Of a stretch of 64,000 nt of DNA, positions 8,667-18,073 are shown piece after piece. Location of the stretch: contig JAEOUA010000001.1 of NCBI GenBank assembly GCA_016839555.1, forward strand, positions 246,043-310,042, read 5' to 3'. Under the pieces are notes generated by a model. The model saw only the letters and a list, made by a program, of their open reading frames with translations. It made no database searches and had not been told where the DNA came from. This stretch comes from Promethearchaeota archaeon (lineage in GTDB: Archaea; Asgardarchaeota; Lokiarchaeia; Sigyniarchaeales; SOKP01). Position 1 is the stretch's first letter. Every line of letters begins with the position of its first letter. Made by a program: the position numbers and the translations under genes.

Positions 8667-9218
8667 ATGAAACAAATGACTCAACAAAATTTAATAAATG
8701 CCTTTGGTGGCGAAAGTATGGCTCATATGAGATACCTTCATTTTTCAAATACAGCCCAAAAAGAAGGGTATCCTAATGTAGCGAGGTTATTTAAGGCGAT
8801 TTCACATGCAGAATATATTCATGCTGGCGATCATTATAAGGAAATTAAACATTTAAACGGAGGTTTTGTAGCTAATAGTATGGGTGCTTTTGGACCAGGA
8901 GATACTTATAAAAATTTAGGTTTAGGTATCGATGGGGAGACTTTCGAAATAAATGAAATGTATCCCACTTATATTCAAACGGCTAAATTTCAAGAAGAAG
9001 GTGGAGCAGTCCGTACTTTTCAATGGTCTTTAAGCACAGAAAAAGAACATAAACGATTATTTGAAAAAGCAAAAACTGCTGTTGATAATAATAAAGATGT
9101 AGAATTAGTTGATGTCCAAGTATGTAGTGTTTGCGGTTATACTTTAGAAGGAGGAGCGCCTGATAAATGTCCAATTTGTGGTGCTAAGAAAGAAAAATTT
9201 GTAACCTTTGAAAAATAA
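8667..9218 (+). CDS. Rubrerythrin
   Basis: A 183-residue rubrerythrin: an N-terminal four-helix ferritin-like domain with diiron ligands (Glu in GGESMAHMRYLHF, Glu in HAEYIHAGDHY, Glu in KFQEEGGAVRTF, Glu/His in STEKEHKRLF) and a C-terminal rubredoxin domain with CSVCGYTLEG and CPICGAKKEKF supplying the four Fe-binding Cys. It reduces hydrogen peroxide to water in anaerobes using NAD(P)H-derived electrons. Length and domain order are normal. The strong gaggtgg ribosome-binding site decides the start. Cytoplasmic; single gene. Confidence 0.95.
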   Translation: MKQMTQQNLINAFGGESMAHMRYLHFSNTAQKEGYPNVARLFKAISHAEYIHAGDHYKEIKHLNGGFVANSMGAFGPGDTYKNLGLGIDGETFEINEMYPTYIQTAKFQEEGGAVRTFQWSLSTEKEHKRLFEKAKTAVDNNKDVELVDVQVCSVCGYTLEGGAPDKCPICGAKKEKFVTFEK

Positions 9219-9499
9219 CCAATAAACTTTTTATTTTTTATTTTAATAAATTTTGAAATCTATAAAATTCTGTTTATACTCAAAAGATTTTAATTAAACA
9301 AAAATCAACATGATCTTATTAAATACTTATAAATATCCCATAGTTCTTTTATATAATTCTTTAATAAAGAATAAAAATTTAAAAAAATAGGATATACAAA
9401 TCCTTATTGGTAAATATATACAAGTTAAAATCATTTTATGGATTTATAACTTGTAGATTTAACTTTTTATTTACCTAAAAAGAAACATACCCACAATAT

Positions 9500-9949
9500 T
9501 TAAGATTTTAATTTTATTCCATAATAGCTGCATAGTTCTTCATTATGCTTGGATGGAGAAACTGTCTCATATGTTTTTTCAATATTCCAATCTTCGTTAA
9601 TTAACCATGTTCTACGTTTAACTCTGCCTTGAGAAATTGCCCCAAAAGCTTTTGCTGCCTTTTTTTCTGGATCTGATAATAAAGTAAAAGGTAAATCATA
9701 TTTAGTTTGAAAATTTTTATGCGATTTCACGGAATCAGCACTTATCCCAATTATAGTTATATCTTTTTCCTCATACTCTTTAATTGAATCTCGGAAATTT
9801 GTCGCTTCTGTAGTACAACCTGGTGTGTTATCTTTGGGATAGAAGTATACTACTAATTTTTTTCCTTTATAATCATTGAGTTTTACTAAATCTCCATTTT
9901 GATTCAGCAATTCGATATCCTCTGGTGCCGGATCTCCTTTTTTTAACAT
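9500..9949 (-). CDS. bcp: Peroxiredoxin, BCP/PrxQ type
   Basis: About 149 residues, thioredoxin fold. The peroxidatic Cys is in YFYPKDNTPGCTTEATNFRD; in this family the Cys five residues later is the resolving Cys in atypical members, but here that place is not a Cys, so a 1-Cys or intermolecular mechanism is likely. Thiol-dependent reduction of hydrogen and alkyl peroxides. The ATG at 9949 (MLKKGDPAPED) is chosen because ggaggt lies 7 bp before it; the longer TTG start at 9964 would place that site inside the coding region. Neighbour of rubrerythrin, opposite strand; both fit oxygen defence. Confidence 0.92.
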   Translation of the reverse strand: MLKKGDPAPEDIELLNQNGDLVKLNDYKGKKLVVYFYPKDNTPGCTTEATNFRDSIKEYEEKDITIIGISADSVKSHKNFQTKYDLPFTLLSDPEKKAAKAFGAISQGRVKRRTWLINEDWNIEKTYETVSPSKHNEELCSYYGIKLKS

Positions 9950-10218
9950 ATATTTTACCTCCAATTAATATTGTTCTTCTATTAATATTTGTTTTATTTC
10001 TGTGAGAAAAAAGATATTTAAAATTAAATATAATTTGGTTTTAAAATATACATAACTCCAGTTAGAGTCGTATATCAATAAATCTTTCTTTTTAATATTT
10101 TAATATTTTAAAAAATGGTGATTCTTACAAGATCTTAGGTTTCTAATTCTTATTCTTTTTTATTTAGTTTGCTATAATTTCCATAGCTTTTAAAATAATT
10201 ATTCTTTTTTACTTTATT

Positions 10219-10917
10219 ATGAACTTAAAAACAATATTAAAAAAACCATTTGAAAAACTTTCACTGCCCTATTGGGGGATTATTGCTATCATTATTCTTG
10301 CCATAGGTTCTTTAGTTCCTTCAATCGCTTATTCAGGAAAGGATGGAGAAGCTTATAGTTTTCTTAACCATGCAATCTCAGAGCTTGGAGAACTGGGAGT
10401 CTCTGAATTAGCAATTCTATTTAACATTTGTGTATTTTTTGGAGCTCTATTTACATTGATTTTCTTTATAGGATTATCTTTTTATATCAATAACATAATT
10501 TCCTCGATTGGGGGAATAATCGGAGTAATTTCATCACTAGGTGGGGTTTTTGTGGGGATCTTTCCCATGAATTACCTTGTTCCCCATTATATTGCTGCTA
10601 TGACTTTCTTTTTTGGAGGAATGCTTACCGTTGCCGTATTCTCAATCGCTATTCTTTTTGATAAAGAGAAAAAAATACATTGGATTTTCTCTCTTCTAGG
10701 GTTTATCGTGGTGGTATTTTTTGCTTTATTCTTGTTTTATCCATATGCTGAGACTTATCGTGTTAATCCTGCATTAAGTATTTTGTATAATCTCTTTTAT
10801 GATCGTCCCGCATTTTTATTGCCCTCCTTTTTCGAATGGATGACACTGATCACCATTATGATTTGGGTTGGATTACTTTCTATAGTATTTTTAATCAAAA
10901 AAGTTAATCTTATCTAA
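10219..10917 (+). CDS. DUF998-like integral membrane protein
   Basis: A 232-residue protein with about six transmembrane helices. The family signature is the loop after the first helix, NHAISELGELGVSELAILFN, with small-residue-rich helices after it (GGIIGVISSLGGVFVGIFPM). DUF998 proteins have no known function. No ribosome-binding site; an AT-rich promoter-like stretch precedes it. Single gene. Confidence 0.7.
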   Translation: MNLKTILKKPFEKLSLPYWGIIAIIILAIGSLVPSIAYSGKDGEAYSFLNHAISELGELGVSELAILFNICVFFGALFTLIFFIGLSFYINNIISSIGGIIGVISSLGGVFVGIFPMNYLVPHYIAAMTFFFGGMLTVAVFSIAILFDKEKKIHWIFSLLGFIVVVFFALFLFYPYAETYRVNPALSILYNLFYDRPAFLLPSFFEWMTLITIMIWVGLLSIVFLIKKVNLI

Positions 10918-11055
10918 CTTTTTTTTATTTTTTAATCTGAACTGTTTTTACATTTTAAATATGCTAAAAGACCCAAAAAGAATCTAATTACCTGTAATAG
11001 TTAAAAAAAGAAAAAACAAAGGAAATATTAAAAAAATTTTAAAATAAGGATTTTA

Positions 11056-11310
11056 TTACACTCCGCCAGCTTGAGTGGCCATCACGGTAATTACATCCTT
11101 CTTTGGGTGAATCCCAACTTTAGAAAACTTTAAGTCGTCAGGCAATACTTTTCCCTTGAAGATAAATTGAATTGCGAGCACTGGATTTAGTTTATATTCT
11201 TGCTGGACAGTTTTTTTAATATCAGCAATATTCTGACTTGGATCCACTTCGATTTGCTTAATTGCTTGATCTGGAGGAACTCCAGTTAATCGAAACCTAT
11301 ATTGTGTCAT
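11056..11310 (-). CDS. Ubiquitin-like beta-grasp protein ending in Ala-Gly-Gly-Val
   Basis: An 84-residue protein with the full ubiquitin-like layout: two strands (YRFRLTG, IKQIEVD), a helix (IADIKKTVQQEY), then LAIQFIFKGKVLPDDLKFSKVGI, which matches the ubiquitin stretch around its Ile44 face and the SDYNI turn, and a last strand ITVMA. It ends TQAGGV: the Gly-Gly is one residue from the end, so a protease (for example a JAMM type) would have to remove Val before conjugation. Leader agaggt gives the start. Asgard archaea are known to have ubiquitin systems; no E2 or RING gene is adjacent. An E1-like gene lies at 25545-26279 but seems unlinked. Confidence 0.85.
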   Translation of the reverse strand: MTQYRFRLTGVPPDQAIKQIEVDPSQNIADIKKTVQQEYKLNPVLAIQFIFKGKVLPDDLKFSKVGIHPKKDVITVMATQAGGV

Positions 11311-11435
11311 TTTTTATACCTCTTATGATCTTTAAATTTTAATATTTAGTTAAGAATAGAATATAGAGAAAATATTAAAATACTCTTGTGAACTGAAGTG
11401 AACTTAAGTATATACTAAAGTCAAATTACTAAGAT

Positions 11436-13478
11436 TTAATTCTCTGGCAATTTTTTTGTCTCAAGCATGTCAAGAAATTCTTTCTCATTTAAAATCTTAG
11501 TGCCTTCTTTCTTTGCTTCAGCTAATTTTGATCCAGGATTTTTTCCTACTACCAAAAAATCAGTTGCTGAGCTGACACTTGAGGTTGCTCTGCCGCCATA
11601 TTGTCTCACTTTCTCTGAAGCTTCATCGCGAGTATATTTTTCAAGTGCCCCCGTGAAAACAAATTTTTTTCCCTCTAAAAATTGCTCACGTTCTTCTTCC
11701 TCTATGCTCATCCTAACTCCATGGTCTTTTAATCGGTTTATTAATTCTTTATTTTTTTCTTCTTCGAAAAAGGAAACTACACTTTCAGCAATTTGAGGTC
11801 CAATCTCATCAATTTTTTCAAATTTTGCTTTTGATGCATTTATTATATTATCAATATTTTTAAAATTCTCTGCTAGTACTCTTGCTATGTGTTGACCTAC
11901 ATAAGGAATGCCAATTCCGTATAATACTCTTGGAAGCTCTCTGTCTTTACTTTCTTTAATATTATTTAACAAATTCATCGAAGATTTTTTTCCCATTCGT
12001 TCGATTTTTTTAAGCTCATTCAAATCCAATTCATAGAGATCCGCAACATTTTTAGCAAGCCCCTCTTCAACTAATTTATTAACTAACATTGTTCCCAAAC
12101 CATCAATATCCATTGCTTCTCTATCTCCCCAATGTTCAATCCTTTGCTTCACTTGAGCCGGACATTGAGCATTAACACACCTCCGAATAATATCGCTTCC
12201 TATTTTTTTGGCTGAGCTGCCACAAATTGGACATTTAGTGGGCATCTCAAATTTTCTCTCACTACCATCTCGCTTTTCTTTAATTACCTTAACGACTTGG
12301 GGTATTATTTCACCTGCTTTTTCTACTAAGACGGTATCTCCCACTCTTATATCCTTTCGCTGTATTTCATTTTCATTATGAAGTGATGCACGCGATACAG
12401 TTGTTCCAGATAATTGGATAGGATCTAAAATAGCGACGGGAGTTAATTTACCAGTTCTACCAACCATTATTTCAATATCTTGTATTTTGGTAGTTTTTCT
12501 GGTGGGAGGATATTTATACGCTATCGCCCATCGAGGGTGATGAGTAGTGTATCCTAAAATGTCATGTGCTTCTAAATTATTAACTTTAAGTACCATTCCA
12601 TCTATTTCATAGTCAAGTTGATCTTTTTTTTCTTGATATTCTTCTAAATAGGTAATTACATTATCTATACCTTTAAATACCTCAAATTTATTTATTTTTA
12701 ATCCAGCTTTTTTCATCTCTTCCAGAGTTTTTACATGAGTTGTAAAAGCACCATTTTCGTAATAACTTAAGGTATATATGAAGATATCTAAAGGGCGTTT
12801 TGCTACTATTTGTGGATCTTTGGTTCTCATTGTACCTGCAGTCGCATTTCTCGGATTAGCGAAAGGTTCTTGACCTTTTTTTATTCTCTCTTCATTCATT
12901 TCATCAAAAGCATTTCGAGGCATAAACACCTCACCTCGGAATTCAGCAGTATTTAATATTGAATCATCCGATAATCTTAGTGGAACTGATTTTATTGTTT
13001 TTACATTAGGGGTAATATCCTCACCTCTGGCACCATCCCCTCTGGTTGCTGCTCGTTTTAAGGATTTATTCTCGTAATAAAGCGCAACCCCTAATCCATC
13101 TATTTTAGTTTCAACTACATATTCAATTTCTTTGTCTTTCCACCTTTTTTTAACTCGTTCATCAAATTCTTTTAATTCTTCATAGTTATAAGCTTTATCT
13201 AAACTTAGCATTACTACTTTATGTTCTATGGTCTTAAACTCCTCGATCTCTTCACTTCCTATCCTTTGTGTTGGAGAATCTTCTGTTATAAATTGTGGAT
13301 AAGCCTCCTCTAATACTTCAAGCTCTCGTACTAATTGGTCATATTCATAATCGCTAATTTCAGGCTGATTATCCACAAAATATTTTCTATTATGATATCG
13401 AATTTCTTTTCGAAGTTCTTTTATTCGGCTTTCTGCCTTTTTTTTATCCTCTGGAATTTCAAAATCTTCGTTCGACAT
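11436..13478 (-). CDS. ligA: NAD-dependent DNA ligase
   Basis: A complete 680-residue bacterial-type LigA. Order: Ia domain with YDQLVREL (about 46-53), adenylation domain with the catalytic Lys in ETKIDGLGVALYY (K125), RGDGARGEDIT, OB fold (VGRTGKLTPVAILDPI), a four-Cys zinc finger (CPICGSS ... CVNAQCPAQ), helix-hairpin-helix repeats (about 505-585) and a C-terminal BRCT domain (GKKFVFTGALEKYTRDEA). It seals nicks using NAD. Most archaea use only ATP ligases; a full LigA implies acquisition from bacteria. PolX and ExoIII genes are within 6.5 kb. Confidence 0.97.
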   Translation of the reverse strand: MSNEDFEIPEDKKKAESRIKELRKEIRYHNRKYFVDNQPEISDYEYDQLVRELEVLEEAYPQFITEDSPTQRIGSEEIEEFKTIEHKVVMLSLDKAYNYEELKEFDERVKKRWKDKEIEYVVETKIDGLGVALYYENKSLKRAATRGDGARGEDITPNVKTIKSVPLRLSDDSILNTAEFRGEVFMPRNAFDEMNEERIKKGQEPFANPRNATAGTMRTKDPQIVAKRPLDIFIYTLSYYENGAFTTHVKTLEEMKKAGLKINKFEVFKGIDNVITYLEEYQEKKDQLDYEIDGMVLKVNNLEAHDILGYTTHHPRWAIAYKYPPTRKTTKIQDIEIMVGRTGKLTPVAILDPIQLSGTTVSRASLHNENEIQRKDIRVGDTVLVEKAGEIIPQVVKVIKEKRDGSERKFEMPTKCPICGSSAKKIGSDIIRRCVNAQCPAQVKQRIEHWGDREAMDIDGLGTMLVNKLVEEGLAKNVADLYELDLNELKKIERMGKKSSMNLLNNIKESKDRELPRVLYGIGIPYVGQHIARVLAENFKNIDNIINASKAKFEKIDEIGPQIAESVVSFFEEEKNKELINRLKDHGVRMSIEEEEREQFLEGKKFVFTGALEKYTRDEASEKVRQYGGRATSSVSSATDFLVVGKNPGSKLAEAKKEGTKILNEKEFLDMLETKKLPEN

Positions 13479-13537
13479 CTTACCTTTTTTCGCTCTACAT
13501 TAAATATGAAAATTAAATATTTAAACTAAAGAATTCT

Positions 13538-13711
13538 TTAAAATCTAAAAGGTTCAGGTCCTTCACCGGGTTTAAATGGTTGAGGACCAGGCGGAGGGCT
13601 TGGAAACCTTTTTAATAATCTCTCAAGTTGAGCTATTCTTTTTTCTAAAGAATCCAGTCTCTCTTCTATTGTTTTAATTCTTTCTAACAAATTAGGATTT
13701 TGTATAGACAT
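13538..13711 (-). CDS. Small coiled-coil protein with a proline-rich tail
   Basis: A 57-residue frame starting MSIQNPNLLERIKTIEERL, with heptads of Leu/Ile to residue 37 (LEKRIAQLERLLKRF) and then a Pro/Gly-rich tail (PSPPPGPQPFKPGEGPEPF). Codon use is that of real genes and the charge pattern of the coiled coil is strict. It lies 59 bp upstream of ligA on the same strand. Similar small coiled-coil proteins are common in Asgard genomes; function unknown. Confidence 0.6.
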   Translation of the reverse strand: MSIQNPNLLERIKTIEERLDSLEKRIAQLERLLKRFPSPPPGPQPFKPGEGPEPFRF

Positions 13712-13962
13712 TTTTATATTTTAAATATGTTTATATTAATGGTTTCAATTTAAACATATAGATTTGCGTTCATTTTAATTAATAAATGTAAATTATATAA
13801 ATTTATCGTCTTTTGGTTATAAATTTTAAAAGGATGCGCTCTGAATTAGGTTTCATAGTTATTCAGAAAAATTTTTGTTCGCAAAAACATTTAAGTTCGA
13901 ACTACCTTATATGTATTAATACAATCGTATAAGTTTTAATCATTTATTCTAAATATATTAAT

Positions 13963-15270
13963 ATGGAAAAATACAAAAAATCTGGGAATAGCGATACAAA
14001 GATTTCTAAAATCATACAAAATATGGAATATGATAAACGTATTTTATATGCCCTTGAGAATATAGGTCCTCAAAGATTTTCTGATTTAAATGAGATTTGT
14101 GAGATGAGTAAATCAAGTTTGTCAAAATACTTAAAACTTCATCTTCAAGAGCAAAATATTGAAAAAAAAATCCATAATAAAGCTCCCCATTACTTCTTAA
14201 CAGGAAAAGGAAGAGAAACACTCAATGAAGATCGTTCCAATTCAGAAGAGTATTTATTTTATATAAATGAGATTAAGAGTACCTATATCCAATCAACTGA
14301 CTTGATTGAATTTTACAGAAAAATAGGAATAGAGGAATCAATTCTTTTCCAAATTTTAGGAATAATTAATAAAATTGGCAATAAATTTTTTCAAATGAAT
14401 CAAAACCGGGAACTCTTTCTCGCTTTATTTTATATTTTTCTAAATTCGGTTTTAACTCGAGAATATAAATTTGAAATAAAGGAATTTTGTAAATATTATA
14501 ATGTAAAACAATTAAGAATTGATTTTCATGTGGATAAGATAATGTCTAGTAAATGCGGTTTTTTTATGTTTACTCGAGACGAGGATGTATTTTTTTTCCA
14601 TAGAGATGATATTTTGGGGACAGTCACATTACGATTAATAAAGAACCAATTAATAGAAGAAGTAAATCATATTAGCCTAAAAGGATATCGAGATATTTAT
14701 GATTTAGACCAAATGGCAGAAATTATTGCTAAACAATTAATTAGGATGGATTTAATTTGGGATAAAATTGTCGAACCGTTTGAAATGCTTATTGAGAAAA
14801 TGATTATCAAAATGGCTTTAGATATGGGTTTCTCAAAAACATTTTTAATGGATGTTGTTGTCCAGTCCGAAAAATTATCTAAATCTGAGGGAGGAATAAA
14901 TTCTTTAGTTAATATTATCAAAGGATCTGAAAAATATGAGGATTTAAATATTGTTTCCATCTCGGCATCGACTCAAAGAAAATTAGACGAAGTTCTTGAT
15001 AAAATAGAAGGATTTTGCCCAAATTGCGGTAAATCAATTTTAAAAAGAGATACAAAGAAAATATGTACCAGATGCAAAGAAAGATTCGAACCTCAAGAAC
15101 TATTAAAAAGCATAGATAAAGCTAATGAAGCAAGTTTGAAATATAAAAAACAAATATTAAAAGAAGAGGAATTAATTATTTGTCCTAATCCAGAATGTGA
15201 AGCAAAAGTCTCACCCAGTTGGGAATATTGTCCCGTTTGCCACTCTAAGATTAAAAAAGACAATCATTAA
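13963..15270 (+). CDS. Winged-helix transcription regulator with C-terminal zinc ribbons
   Basis: A 435-residue protein. Residues about 22-85 are a winged helix (YALENIGPQRFSDLNEI, CEMSKSSLSKYLKLHL, KAPHYFLTGKGRETL), similar to ArsR/MarR-type archaeal regulators. The middle 250 residues are helical with no recognised family. The C-terminus has two zinc ribbons: CPNCGKSILKRDTKKICTRC and CPNPECEAKVSPSWEYCPVC. Probably a DNA-binding sensor or regulator. An AT-rich promoter region lies before the ATG; the next gene (PolX) is 210 bp away and probably has its own promoter. Confidence 0.72.
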   Translation: MEKYKKSGNSDTKISKIIQNMEYDKRILYALENIGPQRFSDLNEICEMSKSSLSKYLKLHLQEQNIEKKIHNKAPHYFLTGKGRETLNEDRSNSEEYLFYINEIKSTYIQSTDLIEFYRKIGIEESILFQILGIINKIGNKFFQMNQNRELFLALFYIFLNSVLTREYKFEIKEFCKYYNVKQLRIDFHVDKIMSSKCGFFMFTRDEDVFFFHRDDILGTVTLRLIKNQLIEEVNHISLKGYRDIYDLDQMAEIIAKQLIRMDLIWDKIVEPFEMLIEKMIIKMALDMGFSKTFLMDVVVQSEKLSKSEGGINSLVNIIKGSEKYEDLNIVSISASTQRKLDEVLDKIEGFCPNCGKSILKRDTKKICTRCKERFEPQELLKSIDKANEASLKYKKQILKEEELIICPNPECEAKVSPSWEYCPVCHSKIKKDNH

Positions 15271-15480
15271 ACCTGATTAATTAATTTTATTTCCGGTTTT
15301 ATAGATTAAGGACCTGCTTATAATCTCTAAAGATTGCTTTTTATATTAATTTAAATTGTACCAATAAATTAAATAAACTATAAATTGAAGATTAAAAATT
15401 AAGCTCTGTTTATAATTATTTGAGAAGTATTAATGTAAAAACTTTCAAAATTAAAATTTAAAAATATATAATGATTTTTT

Positions 15481-17196
15481 ATGAGATCTGTTTTAAATAA
15501 AAAAGTTGCGGATATATTATTTGAGATTGCTGATTTACTTGAATTAAAGGGCGTTCAATTTAAACCACGAGCATATAGAAGAGCTGCACAAAATATAAAT
15601 AATTTTTCAGAAGATATTACAATCTTTTATGAAAATGAAAATTTAGAAGATATAGAAGGTGTTGGTAAGAGTATTGCCTTAAAAATAAAGGAAATTATAG
15701 AAACCGGCTCACTTAAATATTTAAAAGAGTTACGGCAAGAATTTCCTCAGGGTTTACAAGAAATGATGGATATCCAAGGATTAGGACCAAAATCCCTAAT
15801 GAAATTATATAATGAACTTAATATTCAAAATATAGATGAGCTAGAAAAGGCAGCTAAAAACCAAAAAATTCGGAGTATCGAGGGATTTGGAGAAAAGTCT
15901 GAGGAAAATATTCTAAAAAATATTGAAATGTATAAAAAATATCAAGAAAGGTTTTTATTGGGAGATATTTTACCTATTGCTGAAAATATTGAAAAAAAAT
16001 TAGCTAATCTTAAAGAAGTGAAACGAATTGATCTAGCAGGATCAATTCGCCGTAAAAAAGAAACTATTGGAGATGTGGATATTTTAATTATCTCACCTAA
16101 CCCCAATAAAGTAATGGATTTTTTCACAGAACTCGAGGAGGCAAAAAGAGTGGTCTCTAAAGGACATACACGGAGCACTATAATTACAGTAGAAAATTTA
16201 CAAGTTGATTTAAGAGTCGTTGAGAAAGAGAGCTATGGATCAGCTTTGCAATATTTTACGGGTTCAAAAGAACATAATATAAAACTTCGAAGCATAGCCT
16301 TAAAAAAGAACTGGAAATTGAGCGAATATGGATTAATAGATAAAGATTTAACAGAGACTATAGCAAGCGAAAACGAAGCAGATATTTATAAGGCTTTAGG
16401 ATTAGATTATATAGAACCCGAATTGAGAGAAGATCGAGGGGAAATTGAGGCAGCTCAGGAAGGAAAACTTCCTACTCTTATCAAATTGGATGATATAAAA
16501 GGAGATTTACATATGCATACCAAATGGAGTGAAGGTTCTAATACAATTGAGGAAATGGCTCAAGCAGCAAAAGAGATAGGATATCAATATATAGCTATAT
16601 GTGATCATGCTGAGACTTTACAAGTAGCAAGTGGACTTTCTTCTAAAGAGATTCGAGAACAAATGAATGAAATTGATGAAATTAATAAAAAAGTAGAAGG
16701 AATTACGATTTTATCAGGGATAGAAGCAAATATAGATGCTGAAGGAAAATTAGACGTAAAAAATGAGGTTTTAAAAGATTTAGATATTGTAGTTGCAAGT
16801 ATTCACTCGGGATTTAAAAACTCCGAAGAAATTATGACTACTCGCATTTTAAATGCTATGCATAATGATTATGTTAATATTATAGGGCATCCCACAGGAA
16901 GATTGCTTAATAAAAGAGAACCTTATGAGGTAAATTTATCTAAAATATTTGAAACTGCTGCTGATCTCGGAATATTTTTAGAATTGAATGCTTTTCCAGA
17001 TCGCTTAGACCTAAGCGATGTAAATTGCCGAGCGGCGAAAGATAATGATATATTGATCACTATTAATACCGATTCTCATCATAAAGATCATTTAAGATAT
17101 ATGAAATACGGAATAGCGACTGCCAGGAGAGGATGGCTTGAAAAAAAAGATGTCGCAAATACATTGATTTTAAAAGAATTAAAAAAATTACTCTAA
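15481..17196 (+). CDS. polX: DNA polymerase/3'-5' exonuclease PolX
   Basis: A complete 571-residue PolX. Domain order: helix-hairpin-helix (ILFEIADLLELKG, IEGVGKSIALKIKEI, IQGLGPKSLMKLYNEL), the X-family nucleotidyltransferase palm with metal-binding Asp residues in GSIRRKKETIGDVDILI and VDLRVVE, and a C-terminal PHP domain with HMHTKWSEGSN, CDHAE, IHSGF, IGHPTGR and NTDSHHKDH, the full set of metal ligands of an active 3'-5' exonuclease. It fills short gaps in base-excision repair. A TATA-like run tttaaaaatatata is just before the ATG, so the mRNA is nearly leaderless. Confidence 0.96.
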   Translation: MRSVLNKKVADILFEIADLLELKGVQFKPRAYRRAAQNINNFSEDITIFYENENLEDIEGVGKSIALKIKEIIETGSLKYLKELRQEFPQGLQEMMDIQGLGPKSLMKLYNELNIQNIDELEKAAKNQKIRSIEGFGEKSEENILKNIEMYKKYQERFLLGDILPIAENIEKKLANLKEVKRIDLAGSIRRKKETIGDVDILIISPNPNKVMDFFTELEEAKRVVSKGHTRSTIITVENLQVDLRVVEKESYGSALQYFTGSKEHNIKLRSIALKKNWKLSEYGLIDKDLTETIASENEADIYKALGLDYIEPELREDRGEIEAAQEGKLPTLIKLDDIKGDLHMHTKWSEGSNTIEEMAQAAKEIGYQYIAICDHAETLQVASGLSSKEIREQMNEIDEINKKVEGITILSGIEANIDAEGKLDVKNEVLKDLDIVVASIHSGFKNSEEIMTTRILNAMHNDYVNIIGHPTGRLLNKREPYEVNLSKIFETAADLGIFLELNAFPDRLDLSDVNCRAAKDNDILITINTDSHHKDHLRYMKYGIATARRGWLEKKDVANTLILKELKKLL

Positions 17197-17226
17197 ACAC
17201 AATTTCTGAGTTTATTATGAATAAAA

Positions 17227-17997
17227 TTAAGAGTTATTTTCAATCTTAATCCCAATTGGGCAATGATCTGATCCGATAATCTCTTCTAATCGATAACTAT
17301 CCTTTACCTTATCTTTTATTTCTTTATTTATTATAAAATAGTCGATTCTCCATCCAATATTTTTTTCTCTAGCATTATAGCGATAAGTCCAATAAGTATA
17401 TTTCCCCCCTTCTTGTTCAAATTCTCTGAACGTATCTACATATCCCTTCTTTAAAAATCTTGAAAACCATTCTCTTTCTTCAATGGTAAAACCTGCATTC
17501 TGTTGATTACCATCTGGATTTGCCAAATCCTTTTCCTTATGGGCAACATTAAAATCTCCCCCAATTATAACAGCTTTCTCTTCTCTTAATTGCTCGCAAA
17601 AATGAAGAAATTCTTTATTAAACCATATTTTAAAATCCAGTCTTTTTAAATTTCTTCCCGCATTAGGAAAATAAACATTAATAACATAATAATTTTGAAA
17701 TTCTAAAGTCATTAATCTCCCTTCATCATCGAACTTTTTAATTCCCAGTCCTTTTTGAACAGATAATGGTTCTTTTTTAGAAAAAGTTAATATTCCACTA
17801 TATCCTTTTTTATTTTTTGAAGAACACCAATAAACATCATATTCATCAACATCACTTAAATTATCTTTTGCGTCCTCTTTTGTAGTTTTAGTCTCTTGAA
17901 ATAGATATACATCCGCTTTTTGTTCTTTGATAAATTCTATTAATCCCTTCTGAACGCTTGCTTTAAGACCATTTATGTTCCATGATATTAGATTCAT
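17227..17997 (-). CDS. xth: Exodeoxyribonuclease III / AP endonuclease
   Basis: A 256-residue Xth-family enzyme. Motifs: SWNINGLKAS (N-terminal Asn), LFQETKTTKEDA with the metal-binding Glu, YFPNAGRNLKRLDFK with the catalytic Tyr/Arg, IGGDFNVAHKEKDLANP (Asp, Asn), TYWTYRYNAREKNIGWRIDYF and the final SDHCPI with Asp-His. All catalytic residues are in place. It cleaves DNA at abasic sites and degrades 3' ends, which pairs with PolX (convergent, 30 bp away) and LigA. Normal length. Confidence 0.95.
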   Translation of the reverse strand: MNLISWNINGLKASVQKGLIEFIKEQKADVYLFQETKTTKEDAKDNLSDVDEYDVYWCSSKNKKGYSGILTFSKKEPLSVQKGLGIKKFDDEGRLMTLEFQNYYVINVYFPNAGRNLKRLDFKIWFNKEFLHFCEQLREEKAVIIGGDFNVAHKEKDLANPDGNQQNAGFTIEEREWFSRFLKKGYVDTFREFEQEGGKYTYWTYRYNAREKNIGWRIDYFIINKEIKDKVKDSYRLEEIIGSDHCPIGIKIENNS

Positions 17998-18051
17998 AAA
18001 TTAATATCCTTCTTTTATTATAATTTAAAAAAAGTCCTATAACTTATATAA

Positions 18052-18073
18052 ATAGTTTTATGAACAAAACTAT
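18052..18073. other. Perfect 8-bp inverted repeat between a protease remnant and xth
   Basis: atagtttt and aaaactat form an 8-bp stem with a 6-nt loop (tgaac core), immediately after the stop codon of the S2P remnant and about 55 bp before the xth start on the same strand. Possible terminator or scar of the deletion that truncated the protease gene. Confidence 0.35.

Noticed and set aside
8983..9174. Minus-strand frame inside rubrerythrin
   Set aside because: Shadow of a well-supported gene.
13891..13910. tRNA-like aagttcgaact
   Set aside because: No acceptor or anticodon stem can be drawn around it; no tRNA found in any gap.
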